A program made the position numbers and the translations under genes. A stretch of DNA of 64,000 nucleotides from Aliivibrio sp. S3MY1 (GTDB taxonomy: Bacteria; Pseudomonadota; Gammaproteobacteria; Enterobacterales; Vibrionaceae): the NCBI RefSeq assembly GCF_028765575.1, contig NZ_JARACO010000019.1:1-64000 (forward strand), in the 5' to 3' direction. Positions 55,695-64,000 of the stretch are shown one piece after another (within the stretch, counting starts at the first letter, position 1; each line of letters starts with the position of its first letter). Under the pieces are notes generated by a model. It searched no databases. It was given only the letters and a program-made list of their open reading frames with translations, and was not told where the DNA came from.

Positions 55695-58600
55695 ATGCTT
55701 TCTCATTCACCTTCTGATTATCTTGAACTCTATGCAACTTTGCTTTGCGGACCGAATATGCAGAGCGGAAGCGATCATCATGCTGAATTTACCGCGGCGT
55801 TAACAGAGAGTGAGAAGTGGAATGCCAATTACCTTAAGGTTAACGTGGTATTTGATGAATGGTGTTTCTCACAAGAGATAGATAAAGAACACTTCTTGGC
55901 AGCGCCGCAGTTTGATAGTGGTTATCTTCGTCATCGAGAAAGTGTTTATGAACTCGATATTCAAAAGGTCTCCTTCACTCAATTGTGCGATCTCGCCTTA
56001 TTGAGTGTGCTAGACCCATCTTTATTAAACAAAACAAAAGAGAATCTAAACTTAGCTCTTGAACAAACAGGTCAAGACTTGCCTCAATATTGGCAACGCT
56101 CGGTAGATTTTATTACGGCGAGTGATGCGGTGTTAGCTCGGTATTTTGACAATCCTGATCGTTGGCTGGCTTCTCTTGTTCAGAAGAGCGGTAAAGTGGC
56201 ATGGGGCCGAATGTTGATTGAATCAATTGTCGCTTATCGTGTACGTGATAATGCTGATGTGTGGGTTGGATTAATGACATTGGCGAATAACCCTGTGGTA
56301 ACTAGCTTACTTGAATTTTCTGATGATTTTGCTCTGGCGACAATAGCAAAACACGCCTTGTCTCGCTTGGTAGATCAAAGCAATCCGTTACTGCTTGTCT
56401 CTTCTCCTTGGCAGCAGTGGCTAACCCGTATTGATGGGGTGCTAAATACTGAAGTCGCCAACAAAGAGCGTTTAATTTGGCAGTTAGAGCCGCTGGCCAT
56501 GAAGGTGAATGCCAAAATACAGGCGAAGAATAAACGCGGTTGGACTCAGGGACGCAAGGTGGCTCTGGATAAGTTTAACCATAAGCACAAAGAGATACTT
56601 AGCCCAAGTGATACCGCGATCCTTTCTGCCGCGGCTTATGATGGTATGGACTGGGGTGATAGCAGCTCAAGAGTCACTCGAGCCGTCGCTCATGCGTTAT
56701 GTGATGCCGATAACGTATATGATCATCATGGCGACCAAGTGTCGTTTTATCGAGAGACGCCGTTGTTAGTCTGGCGCTCGGTAGGAGATGAATTGGCGTT
56801 TGAGGTTTATCCTTATTATCACCAACAGACTTGCGCTCAACCTTGGTTGTATCACTCTGGCGGTGGTATCTACTCTTTCATTGATGCGCCTGAACAGCTG
56901 ACCGATTTTTTAGAAGAGTTAAGAGTTCGTGATCCGCATTTTCCCGTAACCCAAACCGCAGAGTTAGTGGCGGTACTTGGCGATCAAGTGCATTGGTTTG
57001 ATATAGATAAACAGAAAGGGACAGTGACTCGGGGTAATAGTGTGGCTGAGCCTCAGTTATGGCTTGCTTGGAATGGCGCGTCTTTGGATGTGGCGATTGA
57101 GTTTGGCTCTAGCGATAACAATGTGAGTTGGACGCCAGGAAAAGGCAGCGAGTGGGAAAGTGGTTTTGATGGCGTGTGGTATCAACGTGATCTTGTTAAT
57201 GAAAAACGTCAAGCTAACGCATTGGTTGATGAATTAGGGCTCGTTAAGAATAAGAATTTTATTTGGCAGATTGAAGGTGAAGCGGCGCTAACGTTTATTA
57301 CTCAAATTGATGGTGAGTTGGGTGCAAACCTGCATTGGAAAGCGGACAGCCAGCAAGTGAAAGTGATTGGGGTTGATGACTTTTCAATGTCGATTAACCA
57401 AAAGCAGAATTGGTTTGAAGTCGATGGGCGCGTTCATATTGATAGCAGTTTAGAGATGGATTTACGTCAGTTGTTGGCGCATCACCGTACCGGTTTTGTC
57501 AGTGCTGATAATTCTTCATTGACGCTATTAATCTCAGAGCAACTGCGTCGCCAATTAAGCTTGATTGACAGTCTGGTCGATGATGAACAATTGGTTGATC
57601 AGCGCATGGCGTATCCACTGCAAAAACTGGTGGAGTCAATGTCGGCCAACAGTGATGATGCGTGGGATAAGTTGGTGGAAGAGTGGCGAGTGAAGCCAGA
57701 GCTGGATGCCGACTTGCTATTGCCATTGCGTGATTACCAAAAAGAGAGCGTCGAGTGGGCGGCGCATCTTTCTCAACATGGATTTGGTGCGTGTCTTGCG
57801 GATGACATGGGCTTAGGTAAGACACTGCAAGGCTTAACGTTGTTGAGCCATTATCGTCAGCAGGGACCAAGTATGGTGGTGTGCCCTAAATCGGTATTAA
57901 CCAATTGGGTGCAAGAAGCTGAGCGTTTTACGCCACAGTTAACCATGATTGATTTAGAAGCGAGCAGTGATCGTATTGCCACCATTAATGCCGCAGGTGC
58001 CAATGATGTGATCGTGATGAGTTATGGCATGGTGACGCGATTAGCTGAAACCTTAAATGAGATTGATTGGAATTGTGCGGTATTGGATGAGGCGCAGCAG
58101 ATCAAGAACCCGCAAACCAAACGCTCAAAAGTAGTCTTTGGTTTACAAGCCGCGCATCGCTTTGCGTTATCAGGAACGCCAGTAGAGAATCATTTGGTTG
58201 AGCTGTGGAGTCTGTTCTCTTTCTTGAATCCTGGATTACTTGGCGATCTTAAATCGTTTCGTTCTAAATACGCACAAGCTGCGAAGCAAGAACAAGACAT
58301 GCTGCGATTAAAGACCTTAGTGAGTCCGTTTATTATGCGTCGCACTAAAGCAGAAGTACTGACGGAGCTACCTGCGAAGACAGAAGTCATTCACCATATT
58401 GAACTCTCCAATAAAGAGCGAACCGCGTATGAAGCGGTAAGAAAAGAGTCATTAGCGAATTTAAAAAGTGAATCGAGCCGTGGTGTGGTGGAAGTCTTTG
58501 CTGCGTTAACAAAACTGCGCCAGATCTGTTGTGATGTTGGCTTGGTGTTTGATTCTATGAAGGGAGAGGAAAGTACCAAGTTATCTGAAGCGCAGAGTTT

Positions 58601-59087
58601 GATTGAAGAGGCCTTGGATGGTGACCATAAAGTGTTGGTGTTCAGCCAATTTGTTGGTGTATTGAAACGTTTTTCTGCTCAGTTAACTGAATCAAATATC
58701 CGCTTTAGTTATTTGGATGGCAAGTTAACTACTAAGCAGCGTCAGGCGGCGATTGATTCGTTTAAAGAGGGTGAAAATTCTGTGTTTTTGATCAGCTTAA
58801 AAGCCGGAGGCACAGGATTAAACTTAACTGAAGCTGACACGGTTATTCATATAGATCCGTGGTGGAACCCAGCTGTAGAAGATCAAGCCAGTGATCGCGC
58901 CTATCGCATGGGCCAACAAAAGCCTGTGACGGTTTATCGCTTGGTAACGAAAAATACCATTGAAGAGAAGATCATCGCTCTGCATCATGATAAACGTGAT
59001 TTGGCCGATCAAGTGTTGTCGGCAAGCTCAACCAGTAAGACGTTGGATCCTACAATGCTGTTGAGTTTGTTGGAGGGGGAGAGCTAG
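55695..59087 (+). CDS. SNF2/RapA-family ATP-dependent helicase
   Basis: A protein of about 1130 residues. The C-terminal half is a Swi2/Snf2 motor: DDMGLGKTLQGL (Walker A, near residue 705), LDEAQQIKN (motif II with DEAQ), SGTPVENHLVELWSLFSFLNPG, and the second RecA domain with LKAGGTGLNLTEAD and DRAYRMGQQKPVTVYRLV. The N-terminal 650 residues show no clear DNA-binding motif. The family remodels or moves along double-stranded DNA or RNA polymerase; function in this group is unknown. I start at 55695 (ATG); an ATG at 55602 adds a hydrophobic stretch unlike the family. The stop TAG at 59085-59087 overlaps a repeat terminus. Confidence 0.88.
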   Translation: MLSHSPSDYLELYATLLCGPNMQSGSDHHAEFTAALTESEKWNANYLKVNVVFDEWCFSQEIDKEHFLAAPQFDSGYLRHRESVYELDIQKVSFTQLCDLALLSVLDPSLLNKTKENLNLALEQTGQDLPQYWQRSVDFITASDAVLARYFDNPDRWLASLVQKSGKVAWGRMLIESIVAYRVRDNADVWVGLMTLANNPVVTSLLEFSDDFALATIAKHALSRLVDQSNPLLLVSSPWQQWLTRIDGVLNTEVANKERLIWQLEPLAMKVNAKIQAKNKRGWTQGRKVALDKFNHKHKEILSPSDTAILSAAAYDGMDWGDSSSRVTRAVAHALCDADNVYDHHGDQVSFYRETPLLVWRSVGDELAFEVYPYYHQQTCAQPWLYHSGGGIYSFIDAPEQLTDFLEELRVRDPHFPVTQTAELVAVLGDQVHWFDIDKQKGTVTRGNSVAEPQLWLAWNGASLDVAIEFGSSDNNVSWTPGKGSEWESGFDGVWYQRDLVNEKRQANALVDELGLVKNKNFIWQIEGEAALTFITQIDGELGANLHWKADSQQVKVIGVDDFSMSINQKQNWFEVDGRVHIDSSLEMDLRQLLAHHRTGFVSADNSSLTLLISEQLRRQLSLIDSLVDDEQLVDQRMAYPLQKLVESMSANSDDAWDKLVEEWRVKPELDADLLLPLRDYQKESVEWAAHLSQHGFGACLADDMGLGKTLQGLTLLSHYRQQGPSMVVCPKSVLTNWVQEAERFTPQLTMIDLEASSDRIATINAAGANDVIVMSYGMVTRLAETLNEIDWNCAVLDEAQQIKNPQTKRSKVVFGLQAAHRFALSGTPVENHLVELWSLFSFLNPGLLGDLKSFRSKYAQAAKQEQDMLRLKTLVSPFIMRRTKAEVLTELPAKTEVIHHIELSNKERTAYEAVRKESLANLKSESSRGVVEVFAALTKLRQICCDVGLVFDSMKGEESTKLSEAQSLIEEALDGDHKVLVFSQFVGVLKRFSAQLTESNIRFSYLDGKLTTKQRQAAIDSFKEGENSVFLISLKAGGTGLNLTEADTVIHIDPWWNPAVEDQASDRAYRMGQQKPVTVYRLVTKNTIEEKIIALHHDKRDLADQVLSASSTSKTLDPTMLLSLLEGES

Positions 59088-59693
59088 AAGCTATACGCTG
59101 CGCTGGCTAGAGACTATAAGAGCAAAAGCCAAAGCGAGTACATAGTTAACTTGGTTTATGCGTTGTTAGCTCTTTACCCCCTCCCAGCCTCCCCCTTATT
59201 AAGGGGGAGGAGCCGATTGTAGTTGTTGTAATTTCAGCGCATACAATACAGTCCCCTCCCTTTACTAAGGGGAGGGTTAGGGAGGGGTTGTTGTGATGAA
59301 GGTAGAATTGAGTACATGGTTAACTTGATTTAGATGCTGTTAGCTCTTTACTCCCTCCCAGCCTCCCCCTTATTAAGGGGGAGGAGCCGATTGTAGTTGT
59401 TGTAATTTCAGCGCATACAATACAGTCCCCTCCCTTTACTAAGGGGAGGGTTAGGGAGGGGTTGTTGTGATGAAGGTAGAATTGAATTCATAGTTAACTT
59501 GGTTTATGCGTTGTTAGCTCTTTACCCCCTCCCAGCCTCCCCCTTATTAAAGGGGAGGAGCTATATTGTAATCGCGGTTATTTCAACGACCACCTCTGAA
59601 TTCTGCCAGCGAAGCGATCTGAACTCTGCACTCTGCACTTGCTCTTCCTGAAACCTGAAATCTGAAACCTTTAAGCGCAGCGCCCTTAACCCT
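59084..59693. repeat. Composite repeat block with 174-bp tandem units, copy 13
   Basis: The 644-bp gap opens with the arm CTAGAAGCTATACGCTGCGC (59084-59103, mostly complete; its CTAG gives the SNF2 stop). From 59141 a unit of 174 bp repeats (copies begin 59141, 59315, 59489); each holds two palindromes of CCTCCC type. Then CTGAATTCTGCCAGCGAAGCG at about 59595, a tandem CTGAAA run (59648-59670) and GCGCAGCG near 59674. No gene is seen. Confidence 0.9.
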
Positions 59694-59731
59694 GCTATAG
59701 TATCCAAATAGACAGCAGTAATGGATTGAGT

Positions 59732-60121
59732 ATGATTGATTCTATCGTTAGTTTGGCCAAAATGGATGAGAGTATTGAACTGGTATGGTTATACGGTTCA
59801 CGGGCTCAAGGTACTCATCATCAAGAAAGTGATTTTGATTTAGCGGTGGCATTTAATGATCATTCGTTATCTACTCTTGCTTTGCGAACTCGGCCTGAGT
59901 GTTTGGCTATGGAATGGGCGGAGCATTTGGAACTACCTTTAGATAAAGTTAGTATCGTTGATATCAATCATATACCAATAGCTCTTGCATTTAATGTTAT
60001 TGAGTACGGGAAGCTTATTTATAACAATAATCCTCTTCTGTTTTATAAAGAGCAGAATCGTATTAACTCAATGTTTGAGTATCAATTGATTGAAAGCAAA
60101 AGAAGTGCATCGTATGAATAA
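59732..60121 (+). CDS. mntA: MNT-type nucleotidyltransferase antitoxin
   Basis: A 129-residue minimal nucleotidyltransferase. YGSRAQGTHHQESDFDLAV near 22-40 gives the GS...DxD motif that binds ATP and metal. In the MntA-HepT pair this antitoxin AMPylates a tyrosine of the HEPN partner and so silences its RNase activity. ATG at 59732; a TTG 6 nt earlier is also open. Its end overlaps the HEPN gene by 8 nt. Repeats lie on both sides of the pair. Confidence 0.88.
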   Translation: MIDSIVSLAKMDESIELVWLYGSRAQGTHHQESDFDLAVAFNDHSLSTLALRTRPECLAMEWAEHLELPLDKVSIVDINHIPIALAFNVIEYGKLIYNNNPLLFYKEQNRINSMFEYQLIESKRSASYE

Positions 60122-60542
60122 AGGTCTTGAATTATATCTAGTGGAAGTTGAGTCCCATAAAGCGAAATATCTCAAAGAGTTAAATGAACTTCGGTTTGAC
60201 CTAAATCAGTCGAGTTTAAAAAGTCGTGACTATTTAGCTGCCGAGCGTCTATTGCAGGTATTTACTGAGATGTGTATTGGATTATCTAAGCATATGGTAA
60301 AGAAAATCCAAAATAAAAGTCCAACGGAAGCCTATCAATCATTTTCCTTGCTAAAAGAGCATGGTCTGATTTCTAGCAATGAGTTACGTACTTGGAAACA
60401 GATTATTGGTATGCGAAATGGTCTAGTGCATGATTATTTAAATATTGATTTACTTATTGTTGAAGATATTTTACGTGAAGGTCATTATCAAGCTCTTGCT
60501 GATTTTACGGAGAAGGCGATCACCTTTTTATTGTCAGAGTAG
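60114..60542 (+). CDS. hepT: HepT-like HEPN-domain RNase toxin
   Basis: A 142-residue four-helix HEPN protein of the DUF86 group. The active motif RX4HXY is complete as RNGLVHDY near residue 103-110; the tyrosine is the site AMPylated by MntA in known pairs. Mature HepT cuts tRNA or mRNA in the cytosol. The ATG at 60114 overlaps the antitoxin stop; the frame extends upstream to 60090 as TTG but this is not needed. A type VII toxin-antitoxin system. Confidence 0.88.
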   Translation: MNKGLELYLVEVESHKAKYLKELNELRFDLNQSSLKSRDYLAAERLLQVFTEMCIGLSKHMVKKIQNKSPTEAYQSFSLLKEHGLISSNELRTWKQIIGMRNGLVHDYLNIDLLIVEDILREGHYQALADFTEKAITFLLSE

Positions 60543-60708
60543 AGATATAAGAGTTGAATTCTGCCAGTGAAGGTGAGAGAGGGGGCAAGAGTGTTGTGCT
60601 TACTTTTGATCTTCTTTACGTCTATTTGTTCAAAGTTTATACTGATGATAATTCCATATTCTTAAAGGTTAATCTATGCCATTACTGATCCCTGAAATCT
60701 AAGATCAA

Positions 60709-60745
60709 AAAAATGCCCACAGACTATAAAGCCTGTGGGCATTTT
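60709..60745 (-). terminator. Terminator of gpmI, now displaced by a repeat
   Basis: AAAATGCCCACAG (60710-60722) pairs with CTGTGGGCATTTT (60733-60745). On the minus strand the hairpin is followed by seven T, so it ends transcription from gpmI. A 120-bp repeat element (60759-60877) lies between it and the gpmI stop codon. Confidence 0.85.
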
Positions 60746-60758
60746 ACTATTTGCAGAA

Positions 60759-60877
60759 CTAGAATCTATACGCTGCGCTAACTAGAGACTATAAAATCAA
60801 AAGCGAATACAGCGATTGCTTTTGATTTTATAGAAGCGAAGCGGTCTCGTTTCTAGTCAGCAAAGCGTATCGTTCTA
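60759..60877. repeat. Inverted-repeat element, copy 14
   Basis: CTAGAATCTATACGCTGCGC (left) and a right arm ending AAGCGTATCGTTCTA. The middle is a perfect 16-bp hairpin, CTATAAAATCAAAAGC (60789-60804) with its inverse (60818-60833), giving a long fold-back RNA. The last three bases form the gpmI stop on the minus strand. Confidence 0.9.
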
Positions 60878-62407
60878 CTTAAAAAGAACTTCACCAGACA
60901 TCTCAGCAGGGATCGCTGTATCTGTTAGCGCTAGCATAGTAGGGGCTAGATCAGAAAGCTTACCGCCCTCTTTAAACTCAACCGCTTTGCTACCAACGTA
61001 GATAAGAGGAACAGGAAGGTTCGTGTGAGCTGTGTGAACGCCGCCTGTTTCAGGGTCGATCATCATTTCAGCATTACCGTGGTCAGCAGTGATAAGCAGT
61101 TGACCGTCAACTTCTTTGATTGCCTCAACCACTTTACCGATACACTCATCTAGAGATTCAACGGCTTTAACCGCTGCATCGTATAAGCCAGTGTGGCCAA
61201 CCATGTCACAGTTAGGGAAGTTACAAACGATAGCGTCGTATTTACCAGATTTGATAGCGGCAACTAATTTCTCAGTTAGCTCAGGTGCGCTCATTTCAGG
61301 TTGTAGATCGTAAGTTGCTACTTTTGGAGAAGCAACTAGTTGACGCTCTTCGCCTTCAAATTCGTCTTCGATGCCGCCATTGAAGAAGAAAGTAACGTGT
61401 GCGTATTTTTCAGTTTCAGAAATACGTAGTTGAGTTTTACCTTCTTTAGATAACCACTCACCGTATGTGTTTTCTAGAGACGCTGGAGCGAATGCACAAA
61501 GAAGTGGGATGTTTGCTGCGTATTGAGTCAGCATCACAAAATCGATTGCTGGGAATACGTTACGAGCAAAACCATCGAAATCAGGAACGAATGCACGAGT
61601 GATTTCACGAGCACGGTCAGCACGGTAGTTCATGAAGATAACTGCATCGCCATCAACGATAGCTGCTGATTCTTCGCCGTCTGCTTTGATTTCAGTTGCT
61701 TGTACAAACTCATCGTTCTCTTCACGAGCGTAAGCTGCTTCAAGACCTTCAACAGCGGTTGCGAATGTGAATTCTGCTTTTGCTTCTGACATTAGATCGT
61801 AAGATTTTTGTACGCGATCCCAGTTGTTGTCACGATCCATAGCGTAGTAACGACCAATCAGAGAAGCAACACGGCCTTTACCTAGTTTAGCGAATAGCTC
61901 TTGGAAGTTTTTCAGAGAGTTTTCAGCTGAACGTGGTGGTGTATCACGTCCGTCTAGGAAGCAGTGTAGGTAGATTTTTTCTGCGCCACGTGCTGCTGCC
62001 ATTTCTACTGCTGCGTAGATGTGGTCTTCATGAGAGTGAACGCCACCTGGAGACATAAGACCCATGATGTGAACGGCTTTATCTGCTTTAACTGCTTTGT
62101 CGATAGCGTTAACTAGCGTTTCGTTCTCTTGGAACTCACCATCAGAAATTGCTTTAGTGATGCGAGTAAGATCTTGATAAACAACACGACCAGCGCCGAT
62201 GTTAGTGTGACCAACTTCTGAGTTACCCATTTGACCATCAGGTAGACCAACGTCCATACCTGAAGCTGAAATTAGTGTGTTTGGTTGAGTAGCCATTAGG
62301 CCATCAAGAACAGGTGTGTTTGCGTTTGTGATTGCGTTATCTGCTTGAGCTTCACGGTGACCGTAACCATCAAGAATAACTAGCGCCATAGGCTTTTTAG
62401 CTGACAT
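60875..62407 (-). CDS. gpmI: 2,3-bisphosphoglycerate-independent phosphoglycerate mutase
   Basis: GpmI interconverts 3- and 2-phosphoglycerate in glycolysis. The 510-residue protein is an alkaline-phosphatase-fold enzyme with [10 protein letters not shown] near 10 (metal Asp), [14 protein letters not shown] near 60 (catalytic Ser), HSHEDHIY near 124 and [10 protein letters not shown] near 438. The ATG at 62407 (AGGA 8 nt upstream) is preferred to the one at 62425. A metabolic landmark of the chromosome, not part of the O-antigen. Its TAG stop is inside repeat copy 14. Confidence 0.96.
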   Translation of the reverse strand: MSAKKPMALVILDGYGHREAQADNAITNANTPVLDGLMATQPNTLISASGMDVGLPDGQMGNSEVGHTNIGAGRVVYQDLTRITKAISDGEFQENETLVNAIDKAVKADKAVHIMGLMSPGGVHSHEDHIYAAVEMAAARGAEKIYLHCFLDGRDTPPRSAENSLKNFQELFAKLGKGRVASLIGRYYAMDRDNNWDRVQKSYDLMSEAKAEFTFATAVEGLEAAYAREENDEFVQATEIKADGEESAAIVDGDAVIFMNYRADRAREITRAFVPDFDGFARNVFPAIDFVMLTQYAANIPLLCAFAPASLENTYGEWLSKEGKTQLRISETEKYAHVTFFFNGGIEDEFEGEERQLVASPKVATYDLQPEMSAPELTEKLVAAIKSGKYDAIVCNFPNCDMVGHTGLYDAAVKAVESLDECIGKVVEAIKEVDGQLLITADHGNAEMMIDPETGGVHTAHTNLPVPLIYVGSKAVEFKEGGKLSDLAPTMLALTDTAIPAEMSGEVLFK

Positions 62408-62486
62408 AAAGGTGTTCCTCGTCAATAACTTAATAAATTCGAATAAATAACTTTGTGTAACTTTACTACAAAGTTTGAAAATGGGC

Positions 62487-62793
62487 CATAGCGAAGCGAG
62501 GAAGAGCAGGATTCAGGTTTCAGGAAAAGCTAAAGCAAGAGTAGAGTTCAGATCGCTGCGCTTGCAGAATTCAGAGGCGATCGTGGTGATAAAAGCAATC
62601 ACAATACAGTTCCTCCCCTTGATAAATGTATTGTTGAGATTGGCAATGTTGATATAAGGGGGCTAGGTGGGTGGTAAATATAGAACTAGAAACTATACGC
62701 TGCGCTAACGAGATACTATAAGATCAAAAGCGAGTATTGTGCTGCTCTTATAGGAGCGAAGCGGTCTAGATTCTAGTTAGCGAAGCGTATAGT
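62487..62793. repeat. Composite repeat element, copy 15
   Basis: The 365-bp gap upstream of gpmI holds GCCATAGCGAAGCGAGG, GGATTCAGGTTTCAGG, a TTCAGATCGCTGCGCTTGC block, a decayed CCTCCC palindrome, then the arms CTAGAAACTATACGCTGCGC (62686 on) and CTAGTTAGCGAAGCGTATAG (about 62773-62792). The end of the MATE gene lies inside the right arm. Confidence 0.88.
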
Positions 62794-64000
62794 CCCCAAC
62801 AACTTACTGTGCTTCACAAATACCCAGGCACTTATCCCACCCATCACATTTCCTATCGCAATCCCAACAAACAAGCCTTCCATGCCATATAAATGGCTGC
62901 CAATCCACGCTGTTGGCAGAGTAAACACAAATAATCTCATGAAACTCCAACTGAAAGAATGTAATGGTTTTTGCATCGCATTTAAGCTGCTCACAAGTAC
63001 CATCACAATGCCTTGGAATCCATAACTGAATGGCACACAAATTAAGTACATCCACAGGCCATGTTGTACGGCATCATCTTGGCTAAATAGATGGGAGAGC
63101 GGAATGCTTAATGGAACAATTAAAATATAGAGAAACAGTTGGAAGAAGACAGAGAACTTCATCGCTAAGAAGATGGCCTCTTTGACTCGCTCTGGTTGTT
63201 TGGCTCCAAGGTTTTGAGCGACAAAAGGGCTTAATGAAGACGTGAGTGCCATTATCACTAATAACATTAATGACTCGACGCGTTGCGCTGCACCATAAGA
63301 AGCAACAGCTACTGTCCCTTGGCTGGCGAGCATCATCATTAATATGGCACCAGAAATTGGGTTTAAGGCATTGGAGAGTGCGGCTGGTGAGCCGATCTTT
63401 AAGATCTGTTGCCAATCTTGTTTCATCTCTGGTGGCTTTGGTGAGGCGAGTAACTTGATTTTTCGAGTTAATACATAAAAAGAAGCACATAAAGCCCCAA
63501 ACCAACTGATGCCACTGGCAATCGCAGCGCCTTGAATACCTAATTCAGGAAAAGGCCCGTAGCCAAAGATCAGTAGGGGATCGAGTACACCATTGATTAA
63601 CCCTGCCAGCATCATGATTTTTGCGGGAGTGGTGGTATCGCCCGTTGCGCGAATGGCACTGTTGCTCGACATTGGAATAACCAGCAGAGGAATGGTGAGA
63701 TACCAAATCGACATGTATTGATGAATAAGAGGTAGCAGTTTGTCTTCTGCTCCTAATAATCGAAACAGGGGATCTATGGTAAAAAAGCCAATGCTACAAG
63801 CGATAAGAATAAGAATGACGGCTAAGATTAATCCGTGTGTGGTTAATTGCGCGGCGTGCTTGCTGTTACCTTGTCCGAGCAAGCGCCCAATCGAGGCCGA
63901 TAATCCAACCCCAATGCCCATGGTAATGCAGTTGACCGCAAAGGTAACCGGGAAGGTAAAACTTACGGCAGCAAGGGCATCAGTACCAAGCAATGAGATA
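62773..64000 (-). CDS. MATE-family multidrug efflux transporter (5' part outside window)
   Basis: A polytopic membrane transporter of the MATE/NorM type with about eleven visible membrane segments, cut off at its N-terminus by the window edge. SFTFPVTFAVNCITMGIGVGLSASIGRLLGQ at the visible start and later PLLIFGYGPFPELGIQGAAIA are family signatures. It couples drug export to Na+ or H+. The last residues TIRFAN and the TAG stop are read from the repeat at 62773-62793, so the natural end has been altered or fixed by the insertion. Confidence 0.9.
   Translation of the reverse strand, partial: ISLLGTDALAAVSFTFPVTFAVNCITMGIGVGLSASIGRLLGQGNSKHAAQLTTHGLILAVILILIACSIGFFTIDPLFRLLGAEDKLLPLIHQYMSIWYLTIPLLVIPMSSNSAIRATGDTTTPAKIMMLAGLINGVLDPLLIFGYGPFPELGIQGAAIASGISWFGALCASFYVLTRKIKLLASPKPPEMKQDWQQILKIGSPAALSNALNPISGAILMMMLASQGTVAVASYGAAQRVESLMLLVIMALTSSLSPFVAQNLGAKQPERVKEAIFLAMKFSVFFQLFLYILIVPLSIPLSHLFSQDDAVQHGLWMYLICVPFSYGFQGIVMVLVSSLNAMQKPLHSFSWSFMRLFVFTLPTAWIGSHLYGMEGLFVGIAIGNVMGGISAWVFVKHSKLLGTIRFAN

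Noticed and set aside
57499-57870. 123-codon antisense frame in the SNF2 gene
   Set aside because: Opposite the conserved helicase sequence; codon pattern belongs to the plus-strand gene.
59141-59565. Possible CRISPR array
   Set aside because: Units are 174 bp, nearly identical throughout and without short spacers; no cas genes.
62475-62657. 60-codon frame upstream of gpmI
   Set aside because: Lies wholly within repeat sequences; similar chance frames occur in other copies.
4082-62793. Integron attC sites
   Set aside because: No integrase, no GTTRRRY core sites; the copies lie beside housekeeping genes of both strands.
1-64000. tRNA or rRNA genes
   Set aside because: I saw no cloverleaf-like or rRNA-like conserved stretches; S23-type gene is not in an rRNA.

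Overview
The window looks like chromosomal DNA of a Vibrionaceae bacterium, most likely the Aliivibrio group. It is AT-rich. Its lipopolysaccharide-core genes (coaD, waaA, kdkA, waaL, waaF, hldD, a WavE homologue) sit beside an O-antigen locus, as near the rfb region of Vibrio cholerae. The genus is inferred from gene content and protein character; no database search was possible. Nearly the whole window builds the cell-surface polysaccharide.

Layout. 1-848: end of an LTA-synthase-like phosphotransferase. 892-3999 (minus): coaD and three core glycosyltransferases. 4412-6996 (plus): Kdo kinase and a PbgA/YejM-like inner-membrane protein. 7084-9661 (minus): waaA and waaL. 9806-13425 (plus): a four-gene cassette (HAD phosphatase, nucleotidyltransferase-kinase fusion, nucleotidyltransferase, WavE). 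13454-16319 (minus): waaF, a GT25 transferase and hldD. 16691-20313 (plus): rjg, a four-helix-bundle gene inside an inverted-repeat element, a TetR regulator and a wzz-like chain-length regulator. 20405-22705: prophage or satellite debris. 22944-22982: a JUMPstart/ops leader. 23003-49684 (plus): the O-antigen biosynthesis operon(s), with GDP-mannose/GDP-fucose genes, wzx, a CapE-type dehydratase with two DegT-family proteins and an acyltransferase, a CapK-like ligase, seven glycosyltransferases, wzy, rmlBACD, a WbpV-like reductase, the initiating sugar-phosphate transferase and a WbpM-like dehydratase. 50036-55329: ugd, a HipBA module, a DHH phosphoesterase and galE. 55695-60542: a SNF2 helicase and a MntA-HepT toxin-antitoxin pair. 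60875-63993 (minus): gpmI and a MATE transporter running off the edge.

How the parts work together. GDP-L-fucose, dTDP-L-rhamnose, UDP-GlcNAc-derived 6-deoxy amino sugars and UDP-GlcA/UDP-Gal precursors are made here. They would be assembled on undecaprenyl phosphate by the PglC-like transferase and the glycosyltransferases, flipped by Wzx, polymerised by Wzy under Wzz control, and ligated by WaaL to a core built by WaaA, WaaF, HldD, KdkA and the wav-type transferases. RfaH probably boosts the long operon through the ops site.

The most unusual feature is a dense population of intergenic inverted repeats, about 16 loci. Several sub-families share a core resembling AGCGNAGCG. Typical copies begin with CTAGAAACTATACGC and end with the inverse. 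Copies abut or supply the stop codons of about eight or nine genes, one lies in frame inside rjg, two near-identical copies flank ugd, and one 574-bp copy carries an S23/Avd-type four-helix-bundle gene between 37-bp inverted termini. I see no transposase or reverse transcriptase. This may be an undescribed mobile or RNA-structured element family. A second lead is the CapE - DegT - DegT - LpxD-like acyltransferase cassette, in which the second DegT protein has arginine where the PLP lysine should be.
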